DNA of 64,000 nt from Pseudoxanthobacter soli DSM 19599 (GCF_900148505.1 NZ_FRXO01000004.1:496001-560000), one strand, 5' to 3'; shown: positions 38,331 to 46,452, counted from the stretch's first letter. Notes: generated by a model not told the origin, from the sequence alone. Numbers and translations are program-made.

Positions 38331-38433
38331 CGGACGGTTCGCCGGACGAGCTTTGTGAAGCGCCCGCCCGAATCGCCGGGTAGCCGTCCCCGGCAGCTGC
38401 ACCGGGTATTCGACGGGAATGACCGCAAGCGGC

Positions 38434-38901
38434 TCAGGGAAGCGACCGCGCCACCTCTTCGAGTTGCGTCATCGCGGTACCCCAGCCGTCGAAGAAGCCA
38501 AGCTCCTCATGCTTCTGGCGATCGGCATCGTCCCTGTGAAGGCAGAGCGCCTTGTAGCGGGTACCGGAACCTTCGTCTTCAAACGTGAAGATGGCGGTGA
38601 TGCCCATCCCCGGCAGTGCCGGCCGCCAGCCCTCGACGAGCATGGAGGTACACACGATCCGCTCCATCGGCACGATCTCCAGGAAGAGCCCCGGATTGTC
38701 GCTCTCCCCGCCATCGGGGCCGCTCATGAAGGTATGAAATGCACCTCCCGCGCGGAAGTCGAAGGCGCGCACCTCCGTCGTCCATGGCCTGGGGCACCAC
38801 CACTGCCTCAGAATGTCCGGATCGCTCCACGCCCGCCACACCTTCGCACGCGGCGCGGCGACGACACGCACGATCTCAAGATCGAGCCGGCTTGTTGTCA
38901 T
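38434..38901 (-). CDS. SRPBCC (AHSA1-type) domain protein
   Basis: A 155-residue START/SRPBCC-fold protein: VRVVAAPRAKVWRAWSDPDI, LRQWWCPRPWTTEV, and the C-terminal helix FFDGWGTAMTQLEEVA. Proteins of this AHSA1 group usually lie beside an ArsR regulator and bind small hydrophobic ligands; the role is unknown. Its start lies 26 bases inside the upstream arsR-type gene, with a GGAGGGAGGAAC site, so the two are tightly coupled. Confidence 0.9.
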   Translation of the reverse strand: MTTSRLDLEIVRVVAAPRAKVWRAWSDPDILRQWWCPRPWTTEVRAFDFRAGGAFHTFMSGPDGGESDNPGLFLEIVPMERIVCTSMLVEGWRPALPGMGITAIFTFEDEGSGTRYKALCLHRDDADRQKHEELGFFDGWGTAMTQLEEVARSLP

Positions 38902-39235
38902 CTTCTGTTCCTCCCTCCAACAAGGCGTCGAGACGATCGAAGCGCGCTTCCCACAGGGCACGCTGTTCGGAGAGCCACGCACCGGCGAGCGCAAACGCGT
39001 CCCGGTCGAGCGCGCAGGTCCGCACGCGGCCTTCCTTGCGCGTGACGATCCAGCCGCTGCTCTCGAGCACGCGGATGTGCTTCATGAACGACGGCAGCGC
39101 CATGGCGAACGGCTCCGCCAGATCGCTGACACTCGCCGGTCCCTTGCTCAGCCGTTCGAGAACCGCCCGTCTCGCAGGATCGGCCAAAGCTCGGAACAGC
39201 CCGTCCAGCCGTTCGCTTGCGTGTTCCAATTCCAT
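38876..39235 (-). CDS. ArsR family regulator paired with the SRPBCC protein
   Basis: A 119-residue winged-helix repressor (LDGLFRALADPARRAVLERL, VSDLAEPFAMALPSFMKHIR, LESSGWIVTRKEGRVRTCAL). It lacks the metal-binding cysteines of classical ArsR/SmtB, as is usual for the subgroup paired with AHSA1 proteins. It is followed by, and overlaps, the SRPBCC gene. A perfect 11-base inverted repeat just upstream is almost certainly its own operator. A longer frame begins at 39322 but would run through that operator. Confidence 0.9.
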   Translation of the reverse strand: MELEHASERLDGLFRALADPARRAVLERLSKGPASVSDLAEPFAMALPSFMKHIRVLESSGWIVTRKEGRVRTCALDRDAFALAGAWLSEQRALWEARFDRLDALLEGGTEDDNKPARS

Positions 39236-39256
39236 GGAGAGCAGTATGGCCGATTC

Positions 39257-39282
39257 AACACTTAGCTCAAGAGCTAAGTGTT
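39257..39282. promoter_or_regulatory. Operator of the ArsR-SRPBCC unit
   Basis: AACACTTAGCT and AGCTAAGTGTT form perfect 11-base arms around CAAG, 22 bases before the regulator start. On the minus strand TTGAGC in the palindrome followed after 16 bases by CATACT could be the promoter, so bound regulator would block it. Confidence 0.8.
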
Positions 39283-39321
39283 CGTCCGCAGCGGACGCAA
39301 CCGGGGTTGACCGGGCGGACA

Positions 39322-39606
39322 TCAGGCTTTCAGGAAGGCGAGGCGCTCGTCGGTCCGGCCGGGTGCGATGGCCACGATCTCGGCACTGACGACGCCCTCG
39401 GCGACGAACGGATCGGCCTGAACCCTCGTCTCGATCTCGTCAGCGGACGCGTTGTGCGCGAGGATTGCGCCGCCCGCGCCCGGCAACAGGCTTCCGGCGA
39501 CGAGAAAGACACCGTCGTCGAAACCCCGCCGGAGCCAGGCATTGTGTGCATCCATGAACTGCGGCGCGCGGGCCTTGTCGGCAAAGCGAAGCGTGATGAA
39601 GAACAC
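39322..39606 (-). CDS. YciI family protein
   Basis: A 94-residue protein of the YciI dimeric alpha+beta-barrel family: VFFITLRFADKARAPQFMDA with the conserved H in the following AHNAWL, and the later ADPFVAEGVVSAEIVAIA. The start is GTG with GGAGA 5 bases upstream; no ATG in frame gives a sensible length. It directly follows the TetR gene (10-base gap), and both are probably transcribed together. YciI enzymes are mostly uncharacterised. Confidence 0.85.
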   Translation of the reverse strand: MFFITLRFADKARAPQFMDAHNAWLRRGFDDGVFLVAGSLLPGAGGAILAHNASADEIETRVQADPFVAEGVVSAEIVAIAPGRTDERLAFLKA

Positions 39607-39616
39607 GATCTCTCCG

Positions 39617-40216
39617 TCAGTCGGGTCGGTGTGCTTCAAGAGTGGAGCTCGCTGGAATCTGGGCGGCGAGCCATGCTTCCATGTCGGCGACTTCGCGGCG
39701 GATGAACGCCTCATCGCGGAAGGCGGTGGCAAGCGTTGCCACCCCCTGGCTGCGCATCAGAAGGTGAAGCGCCAGGGTATCGGCGTCGCTCTCGCGCCCG
39801 AGCCGTTCGAACTGCCGGCGGAGCCACGCGCGGAACACATCTAACAGGCCGTTCGCCTCCACCCTCGCCGCATGGTCGAGCTTCGCCAGTTCGGCGCAGA
39901 GGGTTCCGACCGGGCAACCATGCGCCATGATCTTCGCCCGGTTCATAAGAAGAATATGGACGAAGCTGCGAATGCTTTCCGCCGGGGACGCGGCGCGCTC
40001 CTCCCAGGCTGCGAGCATCGCTTTTGTCTTCGCCTTCCTGAGGGCGATCACAGCGCCGAGGATCTCATCTTTCGTCTTGAAATGGTAATAGAAGTTGCCG
40101 CGAGACAGCCCGACATCCCGGGCAATGTCTGCGAACGACGTCGCCTCGAAGCCGCGCTCATAGAAAAGCCAATCCGCCACATCCACGATCTGAGCGCGTG
40201 TCTCGCCTGCACCCAT
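39617..40216 (-). CDS. TetR family transcriptional regulator
   Basis: A 199-residue repressor with an N-terminal TetR HTH (ETRAQIVDVADWLFYERGFE, then TSFADIARDVGLSRGNFYYH and FKTKDEIL) and a helical ligand-binding domain. The start chosen follows a run of Gs (GGGGGGG); an ATG 42 bases upstream is weaker. A 16-base perfect palindrome pair lies 45 bases upstream, so it is likely self-regulated. It forms a unit with the YciI gene; the inducer is unknown. Confidence 0.92.
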   Translation of the reverse strand: MGAGETRAQIVDVADWLFYERGFEATSFADIARDVGLSRGNFYYHFKTKDEILGAVIALRKAKTKAMLAAWEERAASPAESIRSFVHILLMNRAKIMAHGCPVGTLCAELAKLDHAARVEANGLLDVFRAWLRRQFERLGRESDADTLALHLLMRSQGVATLATAFRDEAFIRREVADMEAWLAAQIPASSTLEAHRPD

Positions 40217-40260
40217 CCCGGCCCCCCCAAAAACGTCGGCGCTGATATCAAGTCCCAATT

Positions 40261-40298
40261 TAGGACAATTGACCTACGTCATTAGGTCAATTGTCCTA
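40261..40298. promoter_or_regulatory. TetR operator: long perfect inverted repeat
   Basis: TAGGACAATTGACCTA and TAGGTCAATTGTCCTA form perfect 16-base arms around CGTCAT. Each arm is itself nearly palindromic (TAGG...CAATTG...CCTA), so the site may bind two dimers. It sits just upstream of the TetR gene. Confidence 0.85.
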
Positions 40299-40501
40299 CA
40301 CGGTCAAGGCATGCTGCTCGGCCGCCGGCGCCGAAGCAGATGGAGCAATGTCAGGCGATTGGTCTCTCCTATCGCGCGACAGCCAGGGCCGGCTGCGAGT
40401 CCCGCCTTCACGCCCGGCCGCACGACCGCCATCAAGGTGATACCCGTCATGCTGGATGCAGGGCCGCCCTGGAGATTCCATTCCGGACTCGACTTCGCCA
40501 T
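40299..40501. other. Spacer between TetR operator and arsenic operon
   Basis: About 200 bases with no supported gene. A minus-strand open frame shows a protein-like run (GGPASSMTGITLMAVVRPGV) but has no domain I recognise; it may be a leftover of an older gene. Confidence 0.3.
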
Positions 40502-40525
40502 ATATGTCGAATAGTCTCGACATAT
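40502..40525. promoter_or_regulatory. Operator of the arsenic operon, overlapping the arsR start codon
   Basis: ATATGTCGA and TCGACATAT form perfect 9-base arms around ATAGTC. The second arm runs into the arsR ATG, so ArsR binding would cover the start codon region as well as the promoter. Confidence 0.75.
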
Positions 40526-40892
40526 GGAATCGGAGCAAGCCATTCTCGTTTTCGCTGCCCTCGCGCAGACGACACGTCTCGACGTGTTTCGTCTGCTGAT
40601 GAAGCATGAACCGGACGGGCTTCCAGCCGGAGAGATCGCCAGGCATCTGACGATCCCGCACAACACGATGTCGACGCATCTGGCGATCCTCACCCGCGCA
40701 GGGTTGATCGAAGCCAGGCGCCAGAGCAGGTTGATCATCTACCGTGTGAAGCTGGAATCTGTGCGTGATCTGACTGGATTTCTTGTCAATCAATGCTGTG
40801 GTGGTCACCCGGAAGTATGCGCTCCGCTTGTCGCCGAGCTATCGCCATGCTGCCAGAACAACGGTACAGCAAAGGAGGATATCCATGACTGA
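40524..40892 (+). CDS. arsR: Arsenic-responsive repressor ArsR
   Basis: A 122-residue winged-helix repressor (LVFAALAQTTRLDVFRLLMK, HNTMSTHLAILTRAGLIEAR). Its As(III) site is of the Acidithiobacillus type: adjacent C91-C92 and C99 near the C-terminus, plus an extra C109-C110 pair. It leads the operon with an arsC remnant, arsC and acr3. The operator palindrome overlaps the ATG, leaving little room for a ribosome site, so the message may be leaderless or nearly so. Confidence 0.93.
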   Translation: MESEQAILVFAALAQTTRLDVFRLLMKHEPDGLPAGEIARHLTIPHNTMSTHLAILTRAGLIEARRQSRLIIYRVKLESVRDLTGFLVNQCCGGHPEVCAPLVAELSPCCQNNGTAKEDIHD

Positions 40893-40923
40893 TCTTCTTA
40901 TGCCCCGGCAATTCGGGCCAATC

Positions 40924-40984
40924 GATTCTGGCAGACAATTTCTTGTTGATCTGATGTTTCCATCCGATCGGAAAGCGCTCTAAG
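40924..40984 (+). repeat. Palindromic intergenic repeat, copy C (3' half)
   Basis: GATTCTGG, then ACAATTTCTTGTTGATCTGA and GATCGGAAAGCGCTCTAAG match the 3' half of the copy at 49079-49194 with few changes. The second hairpin is weakened by base changes. It sits inside the arsenic operon, between arsR and the arsC remnant. Confidence 0.75.
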
Positions 40985-41152
40985 GACAGCGGTGGACGCA
41001 CCGTGTATTTTCCGGCGGCAACCAACCCAAAGGCACCGTCAATTCGATCGCCTTGAAGATTTTGCGTGCGCGCCTACGATTGTCCGTACGAATGCTTTCG
41101 GTCAGAGATCTGGGGAAGAACCCGCCAAACCGGAGCCACCTTCCAAAACTGA

Positions 41153-41293
41153 ATTCTCATTACATCAGGAAATCGGATCGCCGTGTTTACCGCGCCACCG
41201 ATCGCAAGTCTGGATCGCATGACGCTCGGTTCCAGCCTGGACGCGGTCGACCTATTGCGCGGCACGACCAGTGCGCATGAAACCGCAGCATGA
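41153..41293 (+). pseudogene. Remnant of a phosphatase-type arsenate reductase (arsC)
   Basis: In one frame this reads NRIAVFTAPPIASLDRMTLG and then SSLDAVDLLRGTTSAHETAA before a stop. This resembles the C-terminus of low-molecular-weight-phosphatase ArsC proteins (NRI..F..LPI.SLD...L). An in-frame stop lies just upstream, and the catalytic N-terminal part is not found. Its stop overlaps an ATG (ATGA) of the intact arsC reading frame, as expected of an operon that once carried both reductases. The match is from memory and moderate. Confidence 0.5.
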
Positions 41294-41301
41294 GGCCGTT
41301 T

Positions 41302-41727
41302 ATGGACATCATCATCTATCACAATCCCGGTTGCGGCACGTCGCGCAACACCCTGGCGATGATCCGCAATGCCGGCGTCGAGCCGCACATTATCGAGTAC
41401 CTAAAAAACCCGCCGACGCGCGAGATGCTCGCGCAGTTGATCGCGCGGATGGGCATCTCGGTCCGTGACATGCTGCGCGAAAAGGGCACGCCCTATGCGG
41501 AGCTTGGCCTTGGCGATCCGGCACTGACAGACGATCAGCTTCTCGACGCCATGATGGCGCATCCGATCCTCATCAATCGGCCCATCGTGGTGAGCCCAAA
41601 GGGCGTGAAGCTTTGCCGGCCATCGGAGGAAGTGCTCGACCTGCTGCCGCCGCAACGGGGCGAGTTCGCCAAGGAAGACGGCGCGTTGGTGGTCGACGAG
41701 CAAGGCCGCCGCGTGGCGGGGACTTGA
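41302..41727 (+). CDS. arsC: Glutaredoxin-dependent arsenate reductase ArsC
   Basis: A 141-residue thioredoxin-fold enzyme that reduces arsenate to arsenite with glutathione/glutaredoxin. The catalytic cysteine is C11 in IIIYHNPGCGTSRNTLAMI, and the conserved LINRPIVV cis-proline region and a downstream Arg are present. The start follows GAGG at 6-7 bases; an ATG 12 bases earlier, overlapping the stop of the older arsC remnant, is also possible. It lies 7 bases before acr3. Confidence 0.94.
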   Translation: MDIIIYHNPGCGTSRNTLAMIRNAGVEPHIIEYLKNPPTREMLAQLIARMGISVRDMLREKGTPYAELGLGDPALTDDQLLDAMMAHPILINRPIVVSPKGVKLCRPSEEVLDLLPPQRGEFAKEDGALVVDEQGRRVAGT

Positions 41728-41734
41728 GGCGCGG

Positions 41735-42799
41735 ATGTCAACCTTCGAACGCTATCTCACGCTCTGGGTCGCAGTGTGCATCGTCGTCGGCATTGGGCTC
41801 GGCCATGTCATGCCCGGCGTTTTCCAGGCCATCGGCGAGGCCGAGTTCGCCAGGGTGAATTTCCCGGTCGCAGCGCTGATCTGGCTGATGATCGTGCCGA
41901 TGCTGGTCAAGATCGACTTCGTCGCGCTCGGTCAAGTCAGGGAGCACTGGCGCGGGATTGGCGTCACTCTCTTCGTGAACTGGTTCGTGAAGCCGTTCTC
42001 GATGGCCGCGCTCGGATGGCTGTTCATCGGCCACCTGTTCCGGCCCTACCTGCCGGCAGACCAGATCGACAGCTATATCGCCGGGCTCATCATCCTCGCG
42101 GCAGCGCCCTGCACAGCCATGGTCTTCGTGTGGTCGAACCTGACGAAGGGCGAACCGCACTTCACGCTGTCTCAGGTGGCGCTGAACGACACGATCATGG
42201 TGTTCGCCTTTGCGCCGATCGTCGGGCTGCTGCTTGGCCTCTCGGCTATCACCGTGCCGTGGGACACGCTCGCCCTGTCGGTGGCGCTCTATATCGTCGT
42301 GCCGGTGATCGCCGCCCAGCTCTTGCGCCGCCGGATACTCGCCACCGGTGGCGAGACCGCCCTGAGACGTTTCCTGGACCGCCTGCAGCCGTTGTCGCTG
42401 GTGGCGCTGCTCGCCACCCTCATCCTGCTCTTCGGCTTTCAGGGCGAGCAGATTCTGGCGCAGCCGGTGGTGATCGCTCTGCTGGCGGTTCCCATCCTGA
42501 TCCAGGTCTATTTCAATTCGGGGCTCGCCTATCTCCTCAACCGAGTCTCCGGTGAGCAGCATTGCGTTGCCGGCCCTTCGGCACTGATCGGCGCATCCAA
42601 CTTCTTCGAACTGGCGGTCGCCGCCGCCATCAGCCTGTTCGGCTTCCAGTCCGGCGCCGCGCTTGCCACCGTCGTCGGCGTTCTGATCGAGGTTCCGGTC
42701 ATGCTCTCCGTCGTCTGGATCGTGAACCGTTCCAAAGGCTGGTACGAGAGTGGACGGCCGGCCGACGTGCAACCAGCGAAGGGACGCGACATCGGATAG
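41735..42799 (+). CDS. acr3: Arsenite efflux transporter Acr3
   Basis: A 354-residue, ten-segment ACR3 family permease that exports As(III). The essential cysteine C126 sits in the hallmark LAAAPCTAMVFVWSNLTKGE. Conserved FVNWFVKPFSMAALGW and ALIGASNFFELAVAAAISLF are intact. Last gene of the arsenic operon; a short GAGG precedes the start within the arsC end. Together with ArsR and ArsC it gives a standard arsenate/arsenite resistance set. Confidence 0.96.
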   Translation: MSTFERYLTLWVAVCIVVGIGLGHVMPGVFQAIGEAEFARVNFPVAALIWLMIVPMLVKIDFVALGQVREHWRGIGVTLFVNWFVKPFSMAALGWLFIGHLFRPYLPADQIDSYIAGLIILAAAPCTAMVFVWSNLTKGEPHFTLSQVALNDTIMVFAFAPIVGLLLGLSAITVPWDTLALSVALYIVVPVIAAQLLRRRILATGGETALRRFLDRLQPLSLVALLATLILLFGFQGEQILAQPVVIALLAVPILIQVYFNSGLAYLLNRVSGEQHCVAGPSALIGASNFFELAVAAAISLFGFQSGAALATVVGVLIEVPVMLSVVWIVNRSKGWYESGRPADVQPAKGRDIG

Positions 42800-42834
42800 A
42801 GCGCGCTCCGGTCGCAGCCCGGCACCCGCGATGC

Positions 42835-43755
42835 TTATGGCTTGCGGCCACAAACCTCACGCACGATGCCACGCAGCCAGCGATGGGCAGGATCAGCTTC
42901 GAAGCGCGGGTGCCAGGCGAGCGAGATGGCGAGCCCCTCGACCGGCACGGGAAGATCGAAGCTGAGAAGACCCGCCCTCGCGGGCTCAGTCAGCCGTTCG
43001 GGCATCGCCGTCACGTGATCGGACATCCGCACGACCGCGAGAGCGTCGGCGAAGTTTGCGACAGCCAGCGCGACAAAGCGTGTGAAACCATGCGTCGCCA
43101 GAGCCTCGTCGATGGGCCCGGCGAAGCGCCCGCGTCGGGAGACCGACACATGGGGAAAGGACGAGAAGCGCTCCGGCGTTATTCCGGCAAGAAGCGGATG
43201 ATCCGGCCGCACGACACCGACAAAGCGGTCGTGGAACAGGGTCTGCAGGCGAATCTCCGGCCCCATCGTCCCGATCACGCCGACATCGGCGTCGATCCGC
43301 CCGTCGCGCAGTCCCTCGACATCCTCGGCGTCCTCGGGGGCGAAGCGAAGCCGAACGTGGGGAGCCTGACTTGCGGCCAGTGAAGCCAGCGCCGCACCGA
43401 AGGTGCCGACGAACCCATCGCTGGCACGAATGACGAAGGTGCGCTCCAGCCGCGAGAGATCGAGATCGTCCTCTCCTCGCACCAGCGCCTCGGCATCTGA
43501 CACGAGACGGCGCAAACGGTCACGCAGGGCTTCGGCACGCGGGGTCGGCACCAGCCCACGCCCGGCTCGCACCAGCACGGGATCGCCGATCAGGTGCCGG
43601 ATGCGTGCGAGTTGACGGCTCATCGCCGGCGGAGAGAGGTTCAGCCGCTGTGCCGCACCGACGACGCTGCCTTCCGACAAAAGGGCGTCGAGCGTGACCA
43701 GAAGGTTCATGTCGATAGGCGGCGCGTGACGCCTGGCCGTTGGCTTGGCGATCAT
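42835..43755 (-). CDS. LysR family transcriptional regulator
   Basis: A 306-residue LysR regulator: HTH at MNLLVTLDALLSEGSVVGAA, QRLNLSPPAMSRQLARIRHL, and a periplasmic-binding-like effector domain. The N-terminus carries about 17 extra basic residues before the HTH. Starts at 43773 and 43821 are alternatives. Divergent from the MFS gene, with a 10-base inverted repeat between them, so it most likely controls that exporter. Confidence 0.9.
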   Translation of the reverse strand: MIAKPTARRHAPPIDMNLLVTLDALLSEGSVVGAAQRLNLSPPAMSRQLARIRHLIGDPVLVRAGRGLVPTPRAEALRDRLRRLVSDAEALVRGEDDLDLSRLERTFVIRASDGFVGTFGAALASLAASQAPHVRLRFAPEDAEDVEGLRDGRIDADVGVIGTMGPEIRLQTLFHDRFVGVVRPDHPLLAGITPERFSSFPHVSVSRRGRFAGPIDEALATHGFTRFVALAVANFADALAVVRMSDHVTAMPERLTEPARAGLLSFDLPVPVEGLAISLAWHPRFEADPAHRWLRGIVREVCGRKP

Positions 43756-43773
43756 GATCGGACCATCTCGCAT

Positions 43774-43814
43774 CAGTGCATGAAATGCAATGATACAATA
43801 TAAATCATGCACTG
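43774..43814. promoter_or_regulatory. LysR-site inverted repeat between regulator and MFS gene
   Basis: CAGTGCATGA and TCATGCACTG are perfect 10-base inverted arms 21 bases apart, with AT-rich DNA (GATACAATATAAA) between them. Further TGCAT boxes lie alongside. The position and shape fit a LysR tetramer site. Confidence 0.7.
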
Positions 43815-43890
43815 TATGCATGAAAACGCGGGCGCTACGGGATGATGACCTTCATGGATCGCATGAGGGCAGCTTTCGACAGGACCGCTC

Positions 43891-45411
43891 ATGACCCCGT
43901 CATCTCGTCTCCCCCCGACACATTTCACCCCGCCTCATGACCCCACGTCTCGCGCGCACGCGCCATCCAATGAGCCCGCGCAGTCCGAAAAAGCCCGACA
44001 CCGTCCGGTCCGTTCCGGCAGGGTGCTTGCCGGCCTGTCTCTCGCCATCCTGCTTTCGCAGCTCGGCACGAACATCATCAATGTCGCCCTGCCGACGCTG
44101 GTGAAGGATCTCGGCGCCGATTTCGGATCGATACAGTGGGTTGTCGTCAGCTACCTGCTCGTCGTGACCGCGCTCATCGTCGGCGTCGGGCGTTTCGGTG
44201 ACCAGCTCGGCAAGAAGCGGCTCTATCTCTGGGGGCTGGCCATCTTCATGGCCGCATCGGTGTTTTGCGCGCTCTCCACCAGTCTGCCGCAGCTGATCGC
44301 CGGCCGCGCCGGGCAGGGCCTTGGCGGCGCAATTCTGATGGCGCTTTCCTTCGCCTTCGTCGGCGAGGTCTTTCCCAAGCACCGGACCGGCTTTGCGATG
44401 GGTGTGCTGTCCACGATGGTCTCCCTCGGTATTGCTCTCGGGCCGTCTCTCGGCTCGCTCGCGCTCGCCGCCTTCGGCTGGCAGGCGGTGTTCTGGCTGA
44501 ACTTGCCGTTCGGCCTGCTCGCCTTCCTGCTCGTCGGCCGTTATCTCCCCGACGCCATCGACGCACCGAAGCCTCCCGTTCAGAAGGCCGGTTTCGACTG
44601 GCTCGGCACGATCTTCCTCGCAGCGACACTCGGCGCCTATGCGCTTGCCATGACGTTCTCCGGCAAGCTCGGCTTTGGCGCCCCGCTCGTGCTTCAGCTC
44701 GGACTCGGCGCGGGCGTCGGCCTCGCGCTGTTTCTTGCGGTACAGGTGAAGGCACGCACCCCGCTTCTGAGGCTCGCCATGTTCGGCAATGCGCTACTTT
44801 CCACGAGCATGGCGATGAGCGTGCTGGTCTACGCCGTGATGATGGCCACGCTGGTTCTGGGACCTTTCTTTCTCTCGAAAGCGCTCGGCCTCGATACCCG
44901 CATGGTCGGTCTCGTCATGACCGTCGGCCCGCTGGCTGCCGCGATCATGGGCGTTCCTGCTGGTGCGATCGCCGACCGCATCGGTGCCAGGCTCGTCATG
45001 GTCGTCGGACTTGCACTTTTCACGATCGGCGCTTTCGCGATGTCCCGGGTGTCGCTCGACGGCGGGGTCGCCACCTATATCGTCGCGATCCTGTTCATCA
45101 GCATCGGGCTCGCCCTGTTCCAGACGCCCAACAACACCGCCGTCATGGCCGATGCCCGGCCGGAGCAGCGCGGCCTCGTTTCCGGTCTCCTCGCACTCGC
45201 CCGCAATCTTGGGCTTATTACCGGCGCATCGCTGATGGGTGCGCTCTTCGCCAGTGCAGCCAGCGGGATGGCGACCGCAACTGTGGCGACCGCAAACGCC
45301 GAGCTTGTGACGAACGGCATGCGCTTTACCTTCCGCATCGCAACGATGATGGCGGCGGCGGCGTTCCTGCTCTCCCTCACGACATTGCGGATACGCCGGG
45401 GTCGCGGCTGA
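43891..45411 (+). CDS. MFS transporter, DHA2-like drug exporter
   Basis: A 506-residue transporter with about fourteen membrane segments after a Pro/His-rich cytoplasmic tail of 45 residues. Motif A-type GRFGDQLGKKRLYLWGLAIF follows segment 2, and GRAGQGLGGAILMALSFAFV and GVLSTMVSLGIALGPSLGSL (antiporter motif C) are clear. It is probably a proton-driven exporter of a toxic or waste compound. AGGA precedes the ATG. Divergent LysR regulator is the likely controller. Confidence 0.9.
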   Translation: MTPSSRLPPTHFTPPHDPTSRAHAPSNEPAQSEKARHRPVRSGRVLAGLSLAILLSQLGTNIINVALPTLVKDLGADFGSIQWVVVSYLLVVTALIVGVGRFGDQLGKKRLYLWGLAIFMAASVFCALSTSLPQLIAGRAGQGLGGAILMALSFAFVGEVFPKHRTGFAMGVLSTMVSLGIALGPSLGSLALAAFGWQAVFWLNLPFGLLAFLLVGRYLPDAIDAPKPPVQKAGFDWLGTIFLAATLGAYALAMTFSGKLGFGAPLVLQLGLGAGVGLALFLAVQVKARTPLLRLAMFGNALLSTSMAMSVLVYAVMMATLVLGPFFLSKALGLDTRMVGLVMTVGPLAAAIMGVPAGAIADRIGARLVMVVGLALFTIGAFAMSRVSLDGGVATYIVAILFISIGLALFQTPNNTAVMADARPEQRGLVSGLLALARNLGLITGASLMGALFASAASGMATATVATANAELVTNGMRFTFRIATMMAAAAFLLSLTTLRIRRGRG

Positions 45412-45447
45412 GCCGCAGGCCTGGGACGACCGAAATTCTCCGTCGCC

Positions 45448-46443
45448 TCAGATAAACCGGGTCGATTTGGTGTATTCGTTGGTCTCCTGCAGCTTGGTGA
45501 TCGAGCGGGAGAAATTCCGCACGGCGAAGGCGGAGTAGAGGATGTCCACGACCATGATCTGGGCGATCTTGGAGACCATGGATTCGTGATATTCCGGCCG
45601 GCCGAGCGGGACCGAGGTCGATGGCGTGAAGATCGCGATGTCGGCGTGCTTGACTAGGGGTGAGTCCGGAAACGAGGTGATGCAGATGGTGCGGGCGCCG
45701 AGGTCGTGCGCGGTCTCCAGTGCGCGCACCACCGGCTGCGTCCGCCCCGAATTGGAGATGGCGATCGCCGTCACGGTCGGGTCGAGCGCAACCGCCGAAA
45801 TCTGTTGCACGCCCTGATCCTTGAAGAACAGGCATTTCTTGCCGATCCGCAGGAAGCGCGTCAGGCCATTCTCGACCGCCAGGGTCGACGATCCCATGGC
45901 GAAGAAGGCCAGAAGCTGCGAACTCTCGATCGCGTCGACCGCGGCCTTGATCACCGCCGGGTCGATCTGCATGAGCGTCTCGTTCAGGGTGTCGGTCAGG
46001 CGGAAATGAATCTTGCGGATGACGGTCTCGTGGTCGTCGGATTCGGTGATGTCCTCGTAGACGCGCGCCTGATCGCCGTCTTCCGACACCTCCGCCGGCG
46101 CCTGGGACAGCTCGGTCGCGATCGCGATCTTCATGTCCTGAAACGACCGGACCCCGATCTCCTTGACGAAGCGCGTGATCGTCGATTGCGAGACCTCGCA
46201 GTTGTCCGCGAGATCGGAGATGTGCATCGACTTGACCCTGTTGGGGAACTGCACGGTGAACTCGGCGATCCGACGAAGCGCCGGATTGAAGTAGGGCATA
46301 CGCCGCCGGATCGTGGAGATCAGCGTCCCGCCCTGCTCCGTCGCCGGAACCCTCATGCCGGCATCGCCCGCTCGCTCACCCATTGCAGCCGTCCTGTCTG
46401 GCGGGCGCTCCGCGCCGGCCTGTCCTTCGCATCTGCCTGCCAT
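45448..46443 (-). CDS. RpiR/MurR family transcriptional regulator of the sugar-type cluster
   Basis: A regulator with an N-terminal HTH_6 domain (PALRRIAEFTVQFPNRVKSM, VSQSTITRFVKEIGVRSFQD) and a C-terminal SIS domain (FFAMGSSTLAVENGL, TVTAIAISNSGRTQPVVRAL) that senses phosphosugars. The longest form has 331 residues; starts at 46383 or 46356 would remove an Arg/Gly-rich stretch and may be truer. Divergent from the ABC importer genes. It probably represses the cluster until a phosphorylated intermediate, such as the FGGY kinase product, appears (inference). Confidence 0.9.
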   Translation of the reverse strand: MAGRCEGQAGAERPPDRTAAMGERAGDAGMRVPATEQGGTLISTIRRRMPYFNPALRRIAEFTVQFPNRVKSMHISDLADNCEVSQSTITRFVKEIGVRSFQDMKIAIATELSQAPAEVSEDGDQARVYEDITESDDHETVIRKIHFRLTDTLNETLMQIDPAVIKAAVDAIESSQLLAFFAMGSSTLAVENGLTRFLRIGKKCLFFKDQGVQQISAVALDPTVTAIAISNSGRTQPVVRALETAHDLGARTICITSFPDSPLVKHADIAIFTPSTSVPLGRPEYHESMVSKIAQIMVVDILYSAFAVRNFSRSITKLQETNEYTKSTRFI

Positions 46444-46452
46444 CCTATTGAG

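Noticed and set aside
41738-42853. 371-codon minus-strand frame opposite acr3
   Set aside because: Highly charged shadow of a membrane-protein gene with intact ACR3 signature.
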